From: Platycnemis pennipes
Taxonomy: Eukaryota; Arthropoda; Insecta; Odonata; Platycnemididae
NCBI GenBank assembly: GCA_933228895.1
Contig: OW121855.1
Span: 47,754,698-47,818,697, forward strand
Direction of reading: 5' to 3'
Length of the DNA: 64,000 nt
The position numbers and the translations under genes are program-made. The notes beneath the pieces are model-generated. The model made no database searches. It worked only from the letters and a program-made list of their open reading frames with translations, and had not been told where the DNA came from. This document shows, piece after piece, positions 46,921 to 57,639 of this stretch; the first letter of the stretch is position 1; each line of letters opens with the position of its first letter.

Positions 46921-47750
46921 TCCTTCCCTTTACATGAGCACGGCCACACGCACGCACAATACCGAACGCTTATGCACGCATGCCTCGACACCCTCCTACA
47001 CCTCTTCCCCTGCGTCACACAATCCAACCCAGTGCGAGCCTTCAAACCTCTTATGCTCCCACGTTCAACTCCGGCGTATTCGGTTCCCCCCACCCGCGTT
47101 AATAGAGGGGTCCGCCTGACCGAGTATTGTTACGGGACAGAGCCCCAGTTTTCGACCCCCATCCCAGTTCACCCTCTTGTGCAAACCCCCGCTCTCCTCT
47201 CCCTTCCCAACCCCCTCGAAGTCATCCTCCCCCGTCAAATTCTCCTTCCTACCCTCTCTCTTCACGATCCGGTGCTACTTCACCTGGGATCTCTGCCCTC
47301 TCTCTCCTCCTCGCATTAAACAAGGAGAGCGAGTTCATTATATATTTACCTTCTCGCGTCCCCCTCCCGCGTCCCTCTGGCCGTCTCTTCGCCCACTTCC
47401 TCCTCTCTCCCCTCTCTGGAAATCAGGAGCACCGCGGAGCGGCAATAGGCCTGCATATTGATGAGGCCTCCGCGCTGAACGTGACCAAAGAGCGTACTAT
47501 CGGTGTTGGTGGCGGTGGCAACGGGTTAACAGGAGGAGAACGGCAAGTTGTGCACACCTTCCCCGCTTGCTTTCTTTCCTTTATTCGGCTCCCTATCTTT
47601 CTCTCCTTCCTACCCACCCCTTGGAACTCTCCTGGCCCCTGCCCTCTCAGGGTATATCGGGTCTAATCCTATCCATTTCCCCCCTTCCCCACCCTGTTCC
47701 CTTTTGCCCTCAGTGTCCTTTGACCCTGGAGCATTGTAGCCGTCCCCCGT
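46920..47750. repeat. Large pyrimidine-rich (C/T) island
   Basis: The plus strand is C/T-rich for over 800 bp, interrupted at about 47,440-47,530 by a balanced insert with GCATATTGATGAGGCCTCC and GGTGGCGGTGGC. Open frames of 179, 115 and 117 residues run through it in different registers with Pro/Ser/Leu-rich translations; none is credible as a protein. The balanced insert may be the functional part. Confidence 0.7.
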
Positions 47751-47754
47751 GCGT

Positions 47755-49425
47755 GCCGGACCTCTTTTTCCCGAAGTTGCTGCCCGCCCTAGTTTTCAAC
47801 AGGCACGTCCTCACTTGTGGCGGGGTCACAAACAGAGGGATTGGTCAGAGCTGCTTTTTTTACGTCAAACGAGCTCGTTCACTGGAAAATGGATTATCTC
47901 GGATTTACCGCATGCACTAGGGTAATTGATTGAGTGCTTAGATCGTTCATACTCTACCTGAATGGTTCTAGGGATTGGAAGATTCACGATGCTGCCTGGT
48001 CCCCAGTTGTAGCTTTTATTCAGGTACCACCTCAGAACTAATTATTTCCCACCACGTTCATTTAATTTTCATTAATGCTTCTAAATTACTAAAAATAACG
48101 TTTATTCATCCCACCTTTCCTACATCCCATCATACACAGCAAAAATCTTCAAAACATTTTAGCCAAACTTTAGTGTAGATATCAAGTGTCAAAAGCCGAT
48201 TCAGCATCTTTCGTCTTCGCAGCGAGATTTTACTACCCCTTACGTTTGTAAATCAAAAACTACCAGCGTTGTAATTTTTAACCAGCAATGCTTTTGATTA
48301 ATCATATCGAAATGGTATTAAATATGTTGATGTGAAATTGTTCAAAAAAAGAAATCGTATCAACAAAATTTCCTATAAGAATATATTTGTCTCAATGACA
48401 TAGCCATAGTAAATAGCACTAGATGCAATATCAATCATTCAGAAAAATAACAGCAATATTGAAAATGTGGGTTAGCCTTCCATGATCGCTACCTAATCAT
48501 GGGCTTGCACGAAGTTATTTTCATGGAGTAAACTGGAGATGAAGCGCTTTTCCCATGAATCACGATGGGCACTGCATTAGCAGATAAACTCATTGTCCAC
48601 GGAAGTCACTTTAAAAACTACAGCTACTGGTAAATCTTGAGAATGAAGCACTGGGATTGCGTGTTAACGACCGTGGATGAAATGGCATTTCCACGGATGA
48701 CCATGACTCACTTTTGCTGTGAGTCATGATTTATTTCACGGATGCTCAGTAAATCAATGCTTGCGTCGCGCGCCCATCGCGTGTATCAACGCAGACCCGC
48801 CAGAAAGATGTAGTGAGTGTAATTGGTCGCCCACTGCTATCCAACCGAAAATTATTGAAGCAGTTCACCCGAAAGGATCAGGCTTTGACTTAGCATATTT
48901 TTACTCGTGATATTGGCGTGACCTCTTTGTCATATCTCTCACGATCAGTTAGAGACCTTCAACACCAACATATTTGCTATAATTTACAATTCATCGGTTA
49001 ATCCAATAGTTAGCAAATGCTGCTTGATTATATTTTCCACCTGCGACCAACAAATTCATGGCTCCAATCACCCAGGCACTTTCATCATTGAGAAAGTTAC
49101 ACTAGTTTAAGGAACTTGTTTTCGTTAGTAATTAATAATGTATGAGATAATTTATATTTTTAAATTATATTATAATGCAAATATGTGGTTAATATGGGTA
49201 AATACTTGGGTAATATGGTTAATTACTACAAGTATGTACATAATTAATTTATTTTTAGAAATGGCTTCCTAATTAAAAAATATTATATTAATTTGTTTTA
49301 ACTTACAATTTAGTGTCAATTATAGCGGAAATTTTACGTGTCTTACCTGTAACTGCGTGATTAATATTTTCCACGGGGCGGTAGTATTGTGGCTCGTGGT
49401 TTCATGTAATGTAATGCTTATGCAG
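47755..49425. other. Mixed to AT-rich, nothing recognised
   Basis: The one distinct structure is a hairpin, CATGACTCAC and its complement, at 48,702-48,728. Other frames are short. Confidence 0.5.
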
Positions 49426-49429
49426 GGTA

Positions 49430-49562
49430 ATATTTTTTGCATGCCTGCAGGTAGTAGGTAGGTGCTCACCCTGATTGATAATGCATCCCTGGTAACGGTT
49501 CACCCCTGTCTCCCCTGCCACACACCTTTGTGGTGGCTTGCAGGGTAATATGTAGATGTACG
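49430..49562 (+). mobile_element. LINE 3'-end copy with conserved terminal block
   Basis: CTGCCACACACCTTTGTGGT (49,516-49,535) and GGCTTGCAGGGTAATATGTA with GATGTAC complete the family's 3' terminus at 49,562. The upstream part (GGTGCTCACCCTGATTGATA) differs from the 55.8/59.8 kb copies, suggesting a separate subfamily. Only the 3' UTR is present. Confidence 0.8.
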
Positions 49563-49564
49563 CT

Positions 49565-50540
49565 TCCGATTATTGATGAGGGTTAGAGCGAAATTCAGGT
49601 ACCGATGTCATTATTGTCCAGGGATTTCAGCGCTCTGGTCTTCGAAAACACTCTTTGATGTTGCCATTTCTTCGATTTTATTATTGCGACAATCCAAAAC
49701 CTGATGTTTGTCCATGACCAGCGTTGTTTTCCTAAGAGCAGTGGACTGCTTTAATCTTCAACTCGAACTTGTTGAAATAAAAAACCGCCTTCACTAACTG
49801 TGGCGACATTTCATCGGTTCTCACCCGCTCCCTGGGGCCACATACGGTTTTTGTTCACAGTTGACATTTGCACTGCCCACCGAACATCATCCTTTGATCC
49901 AGGCAATCAATGAGTAAGCTCCATGCTCTCAACTCCATAGGGACGAGAAACGGTCCCTATAGTTTTCCCATGAACTTGCCCCTACAGAGGATGAAGGAAT
50001 TATCTTATGCGGGGCGGGGTGTTTCGGGAGCCGGGGACAGGTTGCCTGGCATCTCGTGGACTTATTAAGTCCTCCGTCCTGTCGCTCTCTTCCCACGGAC
50101 GTTAAATGCCCCATATTTTGAAGTATATGACTTCACGGCTTTCACTTCAATGCTATTTGGTTACAGTGGAGCCATAACGCAACCAATTTGGAAAATTTTC
50201 GTCCATTGGAGCAGACTACTTTTACCTTTCCATTGCGAGAGTGATTGGTCTACTACTATCTTCGCATCTTAACGCTGCTCCCCATTCCTCTTCACTCTTT
50301 GTGTATCGAATTGCTCACGAATTCCACTTCCATGACAGAGAGTAAACGGAGTTTAGGCGGTGTTGCAGGTGAGGCCCGTATATACCCACATGCGCATAAA
50401 CTTTGAAAAATCCTTCCCATAAATGAATTGTGAGAAATATTTTGGGTATATGAGGGTTTTTTTTGATATTTCAGAAAGATGTCACTAAGGCACGCTTTCA
50501 TAATTTCTGGTTAACGTCCAACCTATAGTTCTTTACTTTA
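49565..50540. other. Mixed composition, nothing recognised
   Basis: Balanced patches at 49,970-50,110 and 50,160-50,300 hold short frames (61 and 69 residues) without recognisable families. Confidence 0.5.
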
Positions 50541-50727
50541 ATGGGTGTTTTCAAGTCTGTTTCCGCACTAATAGGCGCTTGAGACCGGGAGGAAAGGTAT
50601 GAGGATAGGAATGGAAGGGATGGGGAATCACCTACAGTTCATGGGTGTTTTCAAGTCTGTTTCCGCACTAATAGGCGCTTCAGACCGGGAGGAAAGGTAT
50701 AAGGATAGGAATGGAAGGGATGGGGGA
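50541..50727 (+). repeat. Recent 100-bp tandem duplication
   Basis: Unit 1 starts ATGGGTGTTTTCAAGTCTGT at 50,541, and unit 2 starts with the same bases at 50,641, a period of exactly 100 bp. The match extends for about 87 bp with only a few substitutions (for example GCTTGAGACC versus GCTTCAGACC and TATGAGG versus TATAAGG). The near-identity of the units in a decayed neighbourhood implies a recent event or selection. No function is assigned. Confidence 0.9.
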
Positions 50728-50919
50728 CCTAGTTCTCATGTGCATCACTTTATTTTTAAATAAAAGTCCCCATGCTGCATCACGAGTCAGATTTGAATAA
50801 TCATTATGCATAATATATGTTAGTAGTGTTTTTTTAATATTTCTTTGCATGTTGGATGGGAATTGAAATTTGTAGTTTGTGTCTCCTAAGGTATCCGTGG
50901 CTATATGTGTAAACATTGG

Positions 50920-51000
50920 TGAACATACGTACTGCATGTTTGGTATTTACTTACCCCACGCCAAACACCCTCTAGGTGGCTTGGAGAGGAATCAGTAGCT
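50920..51000 (+). mobile_element. LINE 3'-end remnant
   Basis: ACGTACTGCATGTTTGGTAT, then CTTACCCCACGCCAAACACC, then AGGTGGCTTGGAGAGGAATC track TGCATGTTTGGTGA, CTCACCCCCTGCCACACACC and GGTGGCTTGCAGGGTATTA of intact copies. The tail is lost. Confidence 0.6.
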
Positions 51001-51004
51001 GTTT

Positions 51005-51530
51005 GATCTGATTGTGGGTAGTAAATATAAAATCATGTAACAACAATGGTTCGAATGTTATGGAAATTTTTAATCATGCATCATAGAACCGGATATAATT
51101 GTACTAAGTACGTGTTTTTAATTTTCAGGAATACCCCTTGTCCTGGAGCTCCATATGGCATGTACAAATTGGGTACAAAATGGTCCATTTGATGATAGGA
51201 AGTCTTATACAAGGACGACATCAAATCAACCTTTGAGTTCAAGCATCTTCGTTAATGCCGTTAATGGGTGAAGAAAGAGCTGCATGAAGCCCTTTGAGGA
51301 GTCATCTATGTATCAAAAGTGGTAAGTATTGATTTTCTTCTCGCCCATCCTCAAAAGAGTAAAATGACGATGAATAGCCAATGAAAATAAAATTATACCA
51401 TATGCCAGACAAAGTAGCCAGACAAAGTACCAGAAAAGTTATATAATGATCACTGTAAACATAAGCTTTGAAGTAAGCGAATTATTAATTCCAACGGTCC
51501 TCGGGAAAATACTTATTTACTTCGGTTAGA
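51005..51530. other. AT-rich stretch, nothing recognised
   Basis: Possibly part of the same retrotransposon as the following reverse-transcriptase scrap, but no block could be aligned by eye. Confidence 0.4.
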
Positions 51531-51534
51531 GATG

Positions 51535-51702
51535 GACATTATCATCCGCAGAGAAGACGAGAAGACTTCATTTGAAATCTCAAGGATGAGGCGGAAAAAG
51601 TGGATCGACCGAATTGAAAACGAAGAAGTTCCAACAAGATGCATAGGAGATAATAACTTGCAGATAACTCTGAATAGAACAAACTTATCGGAAACCTCTT
51701 GA
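51535..51702 (+). pseudogene. LINE reverse-transcriptase C-terminal fragment (possible)
   Basis: A frame ending at 51,702 reads RRKKWIDRIENEEVPTRCIG followed by DNNLQITLN. The pattern R-[RK]-x-W-x-D-[RK]-I-x-N-E-E-V is common after the catalytic core of LINE open reading frame 2 products (typically continuing with RVGE and L..TI). No catalytic motif is contained and no start codon or upstream domain is evident. It may be a relic of the same LINE type as the pseudogene at 11.0 kb. The match rests on a short stretch and could be chance. Confidence 0.45.
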
Positions 51703-51704
51703 AA

Positions 51705-51900
51705 AACTAAGGTGTGATAAAGAGTCTGGGAGCGAAATACTAGTGGAATGAATTTTTAAGGAAGTGTAAGTACCCTACTTCAGGGCAGGTACCTTCAATA
51801 GCTGATGGAACTTACTCAATGCCTAAAGCCTGAGTGGATTCGAACGCAGCTCTTTGTTTTCCCAAATCTTGCCACTTGACACCATCTCGTTCCATAGTTT
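51705..51900 (-). mobile_element. tRNA-derived SINE, family 2
   Basis: On the minus strand, GGCAAGATTTGGGAAAACAA and the B box TGCGTTCGAATCCACTC (around 51,851-51,835) continue into CTTTAGGCATTGAGTAAG and a body containing CCTTAAAAATTCATTCCACT. That body aligns with the TTTTAAAAATTCTACTAACA block at 46.3 kb. It abuts the preceding LINE scrap directly. Confidence 0.75.
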
Positions 51901-51939
51901 GAGGTTGAAAGAGCCCTCAGTTCAGCGCATGAATTCGGC

Positions 51940-52560
51940 TCCCCACCGAGTTCCTTTCCAGTTTTCTGGTCCCGCTCAGCCAACCTCGTGGCGGACAACC
52001 ACTTTCCCGCCATTTCTAGATAGCGCGGTTTGTCGGCGGCCTGCTGGGCCGGAGGCTTTCACACACTTACGTAGGAACGCTGCACATATATACAAAACAC
52101 CTCTCAACCTCCAGGTCGATATGCATGCGCACGTCCATCTTCTTCCATGCGTGCGTGCGTGCGTCCGTGCGTGCGGGCGTGTGACGCAAATGGAGCCTGC
52201 TGCTGCTGTTCCTTTCACCCGCCCCTCCCCCCCGCGCACTCTTTTTTATAGGGAACAGCTGATTCCGCCATTGGGGGGAGAATCAGCTGTGGGATTCCCG
52301 GCTCCCGCTCTGTCCTGGATGCGTCCTCGTCCGGGGGTGGTGCGGGAAGATGGGGAGCAGAAGCAGGGAGGGAGCAGAGGCGTTGGGTTACGCATGCGCC
52401 TGATATCTCCGCCCGGCATGATCTGTTGACACATCTAGGGGCGTTTTTTGGCCGGCCCTGGCGCCACGGTCGGCGCTCCCACACATAGGAGCGCCAGGGT
52501 TTGATAGGCGGGCACAAGGGGAAGCACTCGAAGATGGTTTCAATGAATATAGATTGATTC
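51940..52560. promoter_or_regulatory. GC-rich block with dyad symmetries and GCGT microsatellite
   Basis: Balanced to GC-rich DNA with several compact structures. (GCGT)n lies at about 52,149-52,181. An 11-bp stem ACAGCTGATTC / GAATCAGCTGT lies at 52,255-52,265 and 52,280-52,290. Two competing stems share one arm: CCCTGGCGC (52,456-52,464) pairs with 52,491-52,499, while GGCGCTCC (52,472-52,479) pairs with 52,488-52,495. A TATA-like TTTTTTATAGGG precedes the first stem. Frames on both strands (191 plus, 115 minus) are open across it but show no recognisable domain. Promoter or structured-RNA locus are both possible. Confidence 0.4.
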
Positions 52561-52564
52561 ATAA

Positions 52565-53990
52565 GCTAGCCCTTCCACTACTAGTGCTCTCCCCGCCGAA
52601 CCCCCCAACCTCAACCAGAAAGCCTGCCTCTTCTTTATCGTGGCGGGATAGAGTTGCTACGCCCACCGTCGACGGCGTGATTGAAACCGGCAATGAATGA
52701 CTGCATTGCCTTCTGGGTATTATTATCTACTTGAGGTTTTTCACGGAATTCATTAATTCATTCGGAAGAAAATCGTCCAATGGAAATTTTGTTCTAGGGA
52801 AATGATGCCTTCTTCCTCTTTTCACAGGCGATTTCACGTTGCACCTCTGTCAGTTCTTTATGATACTTAATTAAACATCTGGGATAAATATCTTGCTTAC
52901 TCCATTCAGTGAGTAAATATAGTGCTTTTCCTCTAGATGTAGAGTAAAAAAAGAAGTGGTGGGAAGGGGGGATCGTCTCTTCACCCCCGCTTATCCACCC
53001 TCTCCTTCTCAGCAAATGTAGTTATTTGCATCCAAGCTGCTGAAATGTGCAAAATGATGTGGTGGAAGTGGTCACAGTGCAGTGTTCTCTGCATTCAATA
53101 AAATTTTGTGGAAAAGTACATCCTCTCAATCAAAGAATATTCACTGTCTCCACAAAGTTTCATCTGATGTAATTAAACATATTATGCTTGCTATCGAATG
53201 GAAGTAACATTTGGAAGAGCATAATTCGAATCACAATTAACTTCATATGCTTTTTATCGTGATTTTTCAGTCAATACTACAATTTTCACAATCATCTAGG
53301 CAAGATGCTGTATCCATCGCATTAATTTTTTTTTATTCGCGGGGCGAAAATGAGAAACGCTACCTCTGCATTAATAATTGTCGTTATTTCTTTGATATTA
53401 TCATTTGTTAATAGTTCTCCTTGATACTTACATTGCGAACTACATATGGCCCGCGAGCTCATTGATTGTAGAGGTTCACAATTTAGAGAGTCCTAAATCA
53501 TATGTAAAGTGCCATTGACGTTTTCTAGTGCTTAGATGAATGTTTCGATGATTATTAAAAAAAGAACACTTAGTAAATTAAAGTAACTAAATTCATGGAG
53601 CGAGATATTTTATCAGGAGTTCAAGACAGCCCAGGTGACACTGAGATGAAACCCTAGTCTTCTTCTTAGAAGGTGGGACCAAATACCTTCCAGGAGAATT
53701 TCTTACTTCTCAAACATTTAAAGTGCTTACATCGCAATTCATTATAACATCATAGATAAATTATAAAATTTGCTACTCTTGGTGATTTACTATGTCAATA
53801 AATAATAGAAGAAATCCCCTACAACATGGCTGTAATTATAGGTAAAAAAGGGAAAGGTATAAAGAAACTGGTACTCTTATGATACATATTGAAAATGTAT
53901 AGCTCTAATGCCCAATTGTAAGGTGTCTAATAATTTTTTTTCTGTTTAAAAAGTACAATGTTACTATGTTCTACTGCTAAATTTCAAATG
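52565..53990. other. Mixed to AT-rich, nothing recognised
   Basis: GC-balanced to about 52,700, then AT-rich. A region near 53,630-53,700 was considered as a SINE head and not accepted. Confidence 0.5.
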
Positions 53991-53995
53991 AAATA

Positions 53996-54050
53996 ATCAC
54001 CTGGCTGATGACGTTTAAACAGCTGAAATATTTGGAAATCGGCACATTAA
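53996..54050 (+). repeat. CTGATGACG / GAAAT motif block
   Basis: ATCACCTGGCTGATGACG, then TTTAAACAGCTGAAATATTT, then GGAAATCGGCAC. The order of boxes resembles those at 13.9, 33.3 and 45.1 kb. It is more diverged and lies in AT-rich sequence without an inverted partner. Confidence 0.35.
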
Positions 54051-54054
54051 CGAC

Positions 54055-55785
54055 AGATGATACGTAACAGTACATTGACTGAGACCTGGCGTTCAAGCAG
54101 CAAATAATAGATGACAAAGAATGAATAATGGTAGCGGATAAAGCGTTGCTGCTAAAATAAGGTACTGGAGAGTTGTGACAAACCAAAAATTGTCTTGTGA
54201 TCTGCTATGATGAAATGCCAGCAGTAAAAATGAAGCTGAAAGGAACAAGCTTTAGAAAAAAATGGTTACTCAAATATTCCGCCAAACACACATCTATCGG
54301 AGTTCAAATAAAAGAATATTGAAGACCTTTGAGGCAAGCTAGGGTAAAGGTGCTTGAGACCGGGTAATCCAGATCAAACTAAATGTGATGTGATGTGTAT
54401 ACGCATATTGGAGTAGTTTTGTTTCATGCGGAGATAAATTTGACAGGATGGATTTGTGAGGAACGTACTGTAAAAGAAATTCGAATACAAATATCCACAA
54501 GGAATATATAGAGGAAAAATACTCAGATAAAATTAATTAGGTAAAAAAAGGAGGACTGCCAAGTTAAAAACTAATCAGCGAAAACGAAAACTATGGCTGA
54601 GTTTAATCAATCTTAATACTGACACTTGTGTTTCACTCATTAAGATTCTGCCAAAATAAATTTGCTTGAGGAGATATTAGAACTCACAAATATCTTCCTA
54701 AAAGAACTTATTGTAAGATAAATTGCTTCGTCATTATTTTTTGATCCACTAATTCCTAATTTTGGTTCTATGGGCAATTCTTTCATAAAAAACATTCTTG
54801 ATTCCTTATCATTGGAGTATTTTTGCAGTCACTTGCTTTCTAAGTACTTCAAATGTTCTTCCTAATTTTATCGCACTTTTTCACGAAATCAACTAGTTAA
54901 ACTGTAACACCTGAAAGTTTTCATTATTTTAAATTTGGAAATAATTTTAATACGTGATTGCCTAAATAGCCGTCAAGCCATGATTATTTCTCCTCTTTAT
55001 TAGTATTTAATTGACATTTATATCCCATTACTTTTAATTAACTGTTTTCCGATTCCACCAATTTGATAGCATTTACACAGAGATTTTTTCCACTTAAAAC
55101 TTTGATTTATTTTATTTCATCAATCTATGCGGTAAGGCATTGAAAAGTGAAGAAAAAAATGTTCTATACGTTTGGTATTCTTTTGATACTGGCTCAATGC
55201 TGTCGGTGTAAAGAAAATTGCGCTAAATTCCCGGCATGTTAACATGTGCTAATATTTGCAGCAGGAGATAAATTTTTTCAAACTTTTCAAAATTTATTTT
55301 TGATGTTTACATGTGTGTATTTTTTACTCGTAAGCTCTTCGTTTTCTGTACTCAGTACAAATTATTATATGTTTGTGTTTCTGTAATATGGAAAATTTAT
55401 GCTCTAAATGGCAAAAAAAAACTATTTCCCTAAATTTATTCTTGGTTTTTTCATATTATTTTTTTCTTATTGATTATGCACCAATTAATGAATGCTTGCT
55501 TGCTCTGTATAATAAGCTAGGTAACTATCAATGGAATGTAATTTGCATCATATTATGATATATTAATTAGAATTAATATAGCGAACTCGTATTTTGTTTG
55601 TGTTCGCTACAACTGGTCCACTAATTGTCATCACCTTCAAAATATGTCCACGTCAGAAACATATCAAAATTAGCCCCGTCTTGATTTGCAGATGACGAAA
55701 ATCTATTATAAAATAAGTTGTAAGTTAATTATTATTATTTTCACGTGGCATTATTTCCATATTGCATAGGAATGTTAGGCATAAT
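54055..55785. other. AT-rich desert, no gene recognised
   Basis: Stop-dense AT-rich sequence. No element boundaries or long frames. Confidence 0.6.
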
Positions 55786-55787
55786 TC

Positions 55788-56322
55788 ATCTACATCTACA
55801 TCTACGTAATACCCTGCAAGCCACCATAAAGGTGTGTGGCAGGTGGTGAATTCTCACCAAACATGCACTACATATCATGCATAAAAATTTGTAATTAAAA
55901 ATTAAAATAGCAAAGCATACATGCAAAAACATGCTGTTAGTTGGGTTAGCTTTAAGTCCTTATACCAACATGCAGCTACCAATGTTATCCATTGCTACTC
56001 TCGTACTGGATACATTTACCGTTATTCATACTCTAATAGTACGAGGAAAAAAGGACATTTTGAATCTGTCAGTTCGGCATTCTATTTCTCTAATTTTGTG
56101 ATTATGGTCCAGTCTACCATAGTAAGTTGGGGTCCGCAAAATATTTTTAACATCATCACTGAAAATATGGTCTTGGAATTTATTTAAGAGATTAAGTCTA
56201 AATTTCAACCTGCGATCTGACAATGATTCCCAATTTAATTCATTTAATAGACTGGTTACGCTAATAAGGTTATCATACTTCTCACATTCCACGATATTTT
56301 TGTGTATTCCATTTTTCTTCAT
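55788..56322 (-). mobile_element. 5'-truncated LINE: reverse-transcriptase C-terminus plus 3' UTR and (GATGTA)n tail
   Basis: The minus-strand frame 56,322-56,026 encodes 98 residues. It contains LLNELNWESLSDRRLKFRLN, then a middle segment, then ECRTDRFKMSFFPRTIRV. Spacing and residues match the extreme C-terminus of CR1/jockey-group LINE polymerases (L-x-W-x-[ST]-L-x-x-R-R, later [CR]-T-[DN]-x-[FY]-x-x-S-F-F-P-R-T-I-R), which act in target-primed reverse transcription. The frame stops right after TIRV instead of the usual WN-x-LP. The roughly 240-bp 3' UTR follows and ends in GGTGGCTTGCAGGGTATTAC and three or so GATGTA units at 55,788-55,806. No catalytic core or endonuclease is present, so it is immobile. 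This copy anchors the identification of all other 3' fragments in the window. Confidence 0.9.
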
Positions 56323-56344
56323 AAGTTGAAATAGCGAGATTGAA

Positions 56345-57285
56345 AATAATGTTGCGAAAAGAATATGTAATTTATTTATTTACAAATTAAAATTTCATTA
56401 ATCGATTGATTATCAGGTATTTTAAAGGTAACAACGATGCGACGCTAAGTCGTTCTCTTATGGCAAGAGGAAATGCTTTAGCTTAATGAGCAAGTGGTGA
56501 GATTAAAACGCGTGTTACGTATCCTGGTTGGTGTTTGTCGTAAACAGAGGTACTCGCCGGTGCCTCAGTGCGCGTTTGTCGGCTATTTCCCATCCAGGAA
56601 GCAAGCACATATTGATTTGCTTGCCTTAGCGGTCTTCTCCGTTTATTGTCTCGCCATCTCCCACTCCTCAAAAGAGACTGCTGCTCCAGTTTTTCTTTAC
56701 TGCTAACTGTATAATCTTTTCATGCATAATGGTCCTATCCCAGTCTTTCGTATAACTACAGACTTGTAGTGACATGTGCGATACCTGGGGCGTTCCCGTA
56801 CCATTATTGGGTTATCATTCATAATAGATGTTATCTACCACTAATGGTAAATTTAGATGGTTAAAAAATTTTCCATTGGAGTATTCAAATAAATGTTTGT
56901 TACCATGGTTGCATCATAGAAAATCCTAATTCTATTCCAAGGAAAAATTCTTGGACTTTTTATTTCTTCAGATCATTTTTTCATATTTTCTAAGAAGAAG
57001 GATATTGATACAGGAATAATGAGGCATAAAGGGGGGATATAGTATTCATTAATTCATGCGGTGAAGTCGTATATTCCATGGTGTGGACTGGAGCATAATG
57101 GAAAGCATTACGCTATTTGCTGTTGCATCTCATTGTGAGTCTGTTTTCTCCTGCTCTGGAACAATATCGAAGTCAAAGGCAGGGAGCGAATGTTCGATTA
57201 ATTTAAATGATTTTCGCCTCTCCTACTAATCTAAATTCTTCATTACAGCAGTAAAATTGCATTTTACAGTCCTCTGCTTGTTTTA
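56345..57285. other. Mixed to AT-rich, nothing recognised
   Basis: A balanced patch at 56,480-56,700 has overlapping frames on both strands (70 and 62 residues) with no recognisable family. The rest is AT-rich. Confidence 0.5.
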
Positions 57286-57289
57286 TGAC

Positions 57290-57395
57290 TCAATAATAAG
57301 CATATTTGTAATATCCAGCATCCTGGCGGAATTCGAACCCGTAACCACTTGGCTGCCAGGCATTTTTTTCTCACCTGATTACGGAGGCCAGCATA
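57290..57395 (-). mobile_element. tRNA-derived SINE head
   Basis: On the minus strand GCCTGGCAGCCAAGTGGTTA (an A-box-like segment) and the B box ACGGGTTCGAATTCCGCC lie about 20 bp apart, followed by AGGATGCTGGATATT. The spacing suits a tRNA, but the anticodon arm does not fold convincingly and the acceptor stem is not paired. I therefore call a SINE head rather than a tRNA gene. Its body does not clearly match family 1 or 2. Confidence 0.6.
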
Positions 57396-57639
57396 AATAT
57401 GTTGGGGGTCTCTAAAAGTGCATATGTGTATTAAAATCGGGGAATGTATTGAACGATATATAACCAATTGAGTAAAATGTGTTAATCAAAGTTTATTAAT
57501 AATTTCAATGTTTGAAATAAATTTTTAATATTATGTACAATGGAGGCGTTTACTTGGAACCGAAATCGCAATTTTGTACACGGAATCGTTGGGTGGAAAC
57601 AAAAAAAGAATTTTAGTGAAAAAATATATCTTCAAACTA

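Noticed and set aside
47127..47920. Frames of 179 and 117 codons in the C/T-rich kilobase
   Set aside because: Composition-driven with no recognisable motif; mutually overlapping.
51854..52429. A 191-codon plus-strand frame
   Set aside because: Begins inside a SINE and crosses a GCGT microsatellite; no domain was recognised. Only a transcript would rescue it.
53630..53700. tRNA-like or SINE head around GAGATGAAACCC
   Set aside because: The B-box match is poor and no family body follows.
57290..57395. A true tRNA gene
   Set aside because: A and B boxes are spaced suitably, but the acceptor and anticodon stems do not pair, so a SINE head is more likely.
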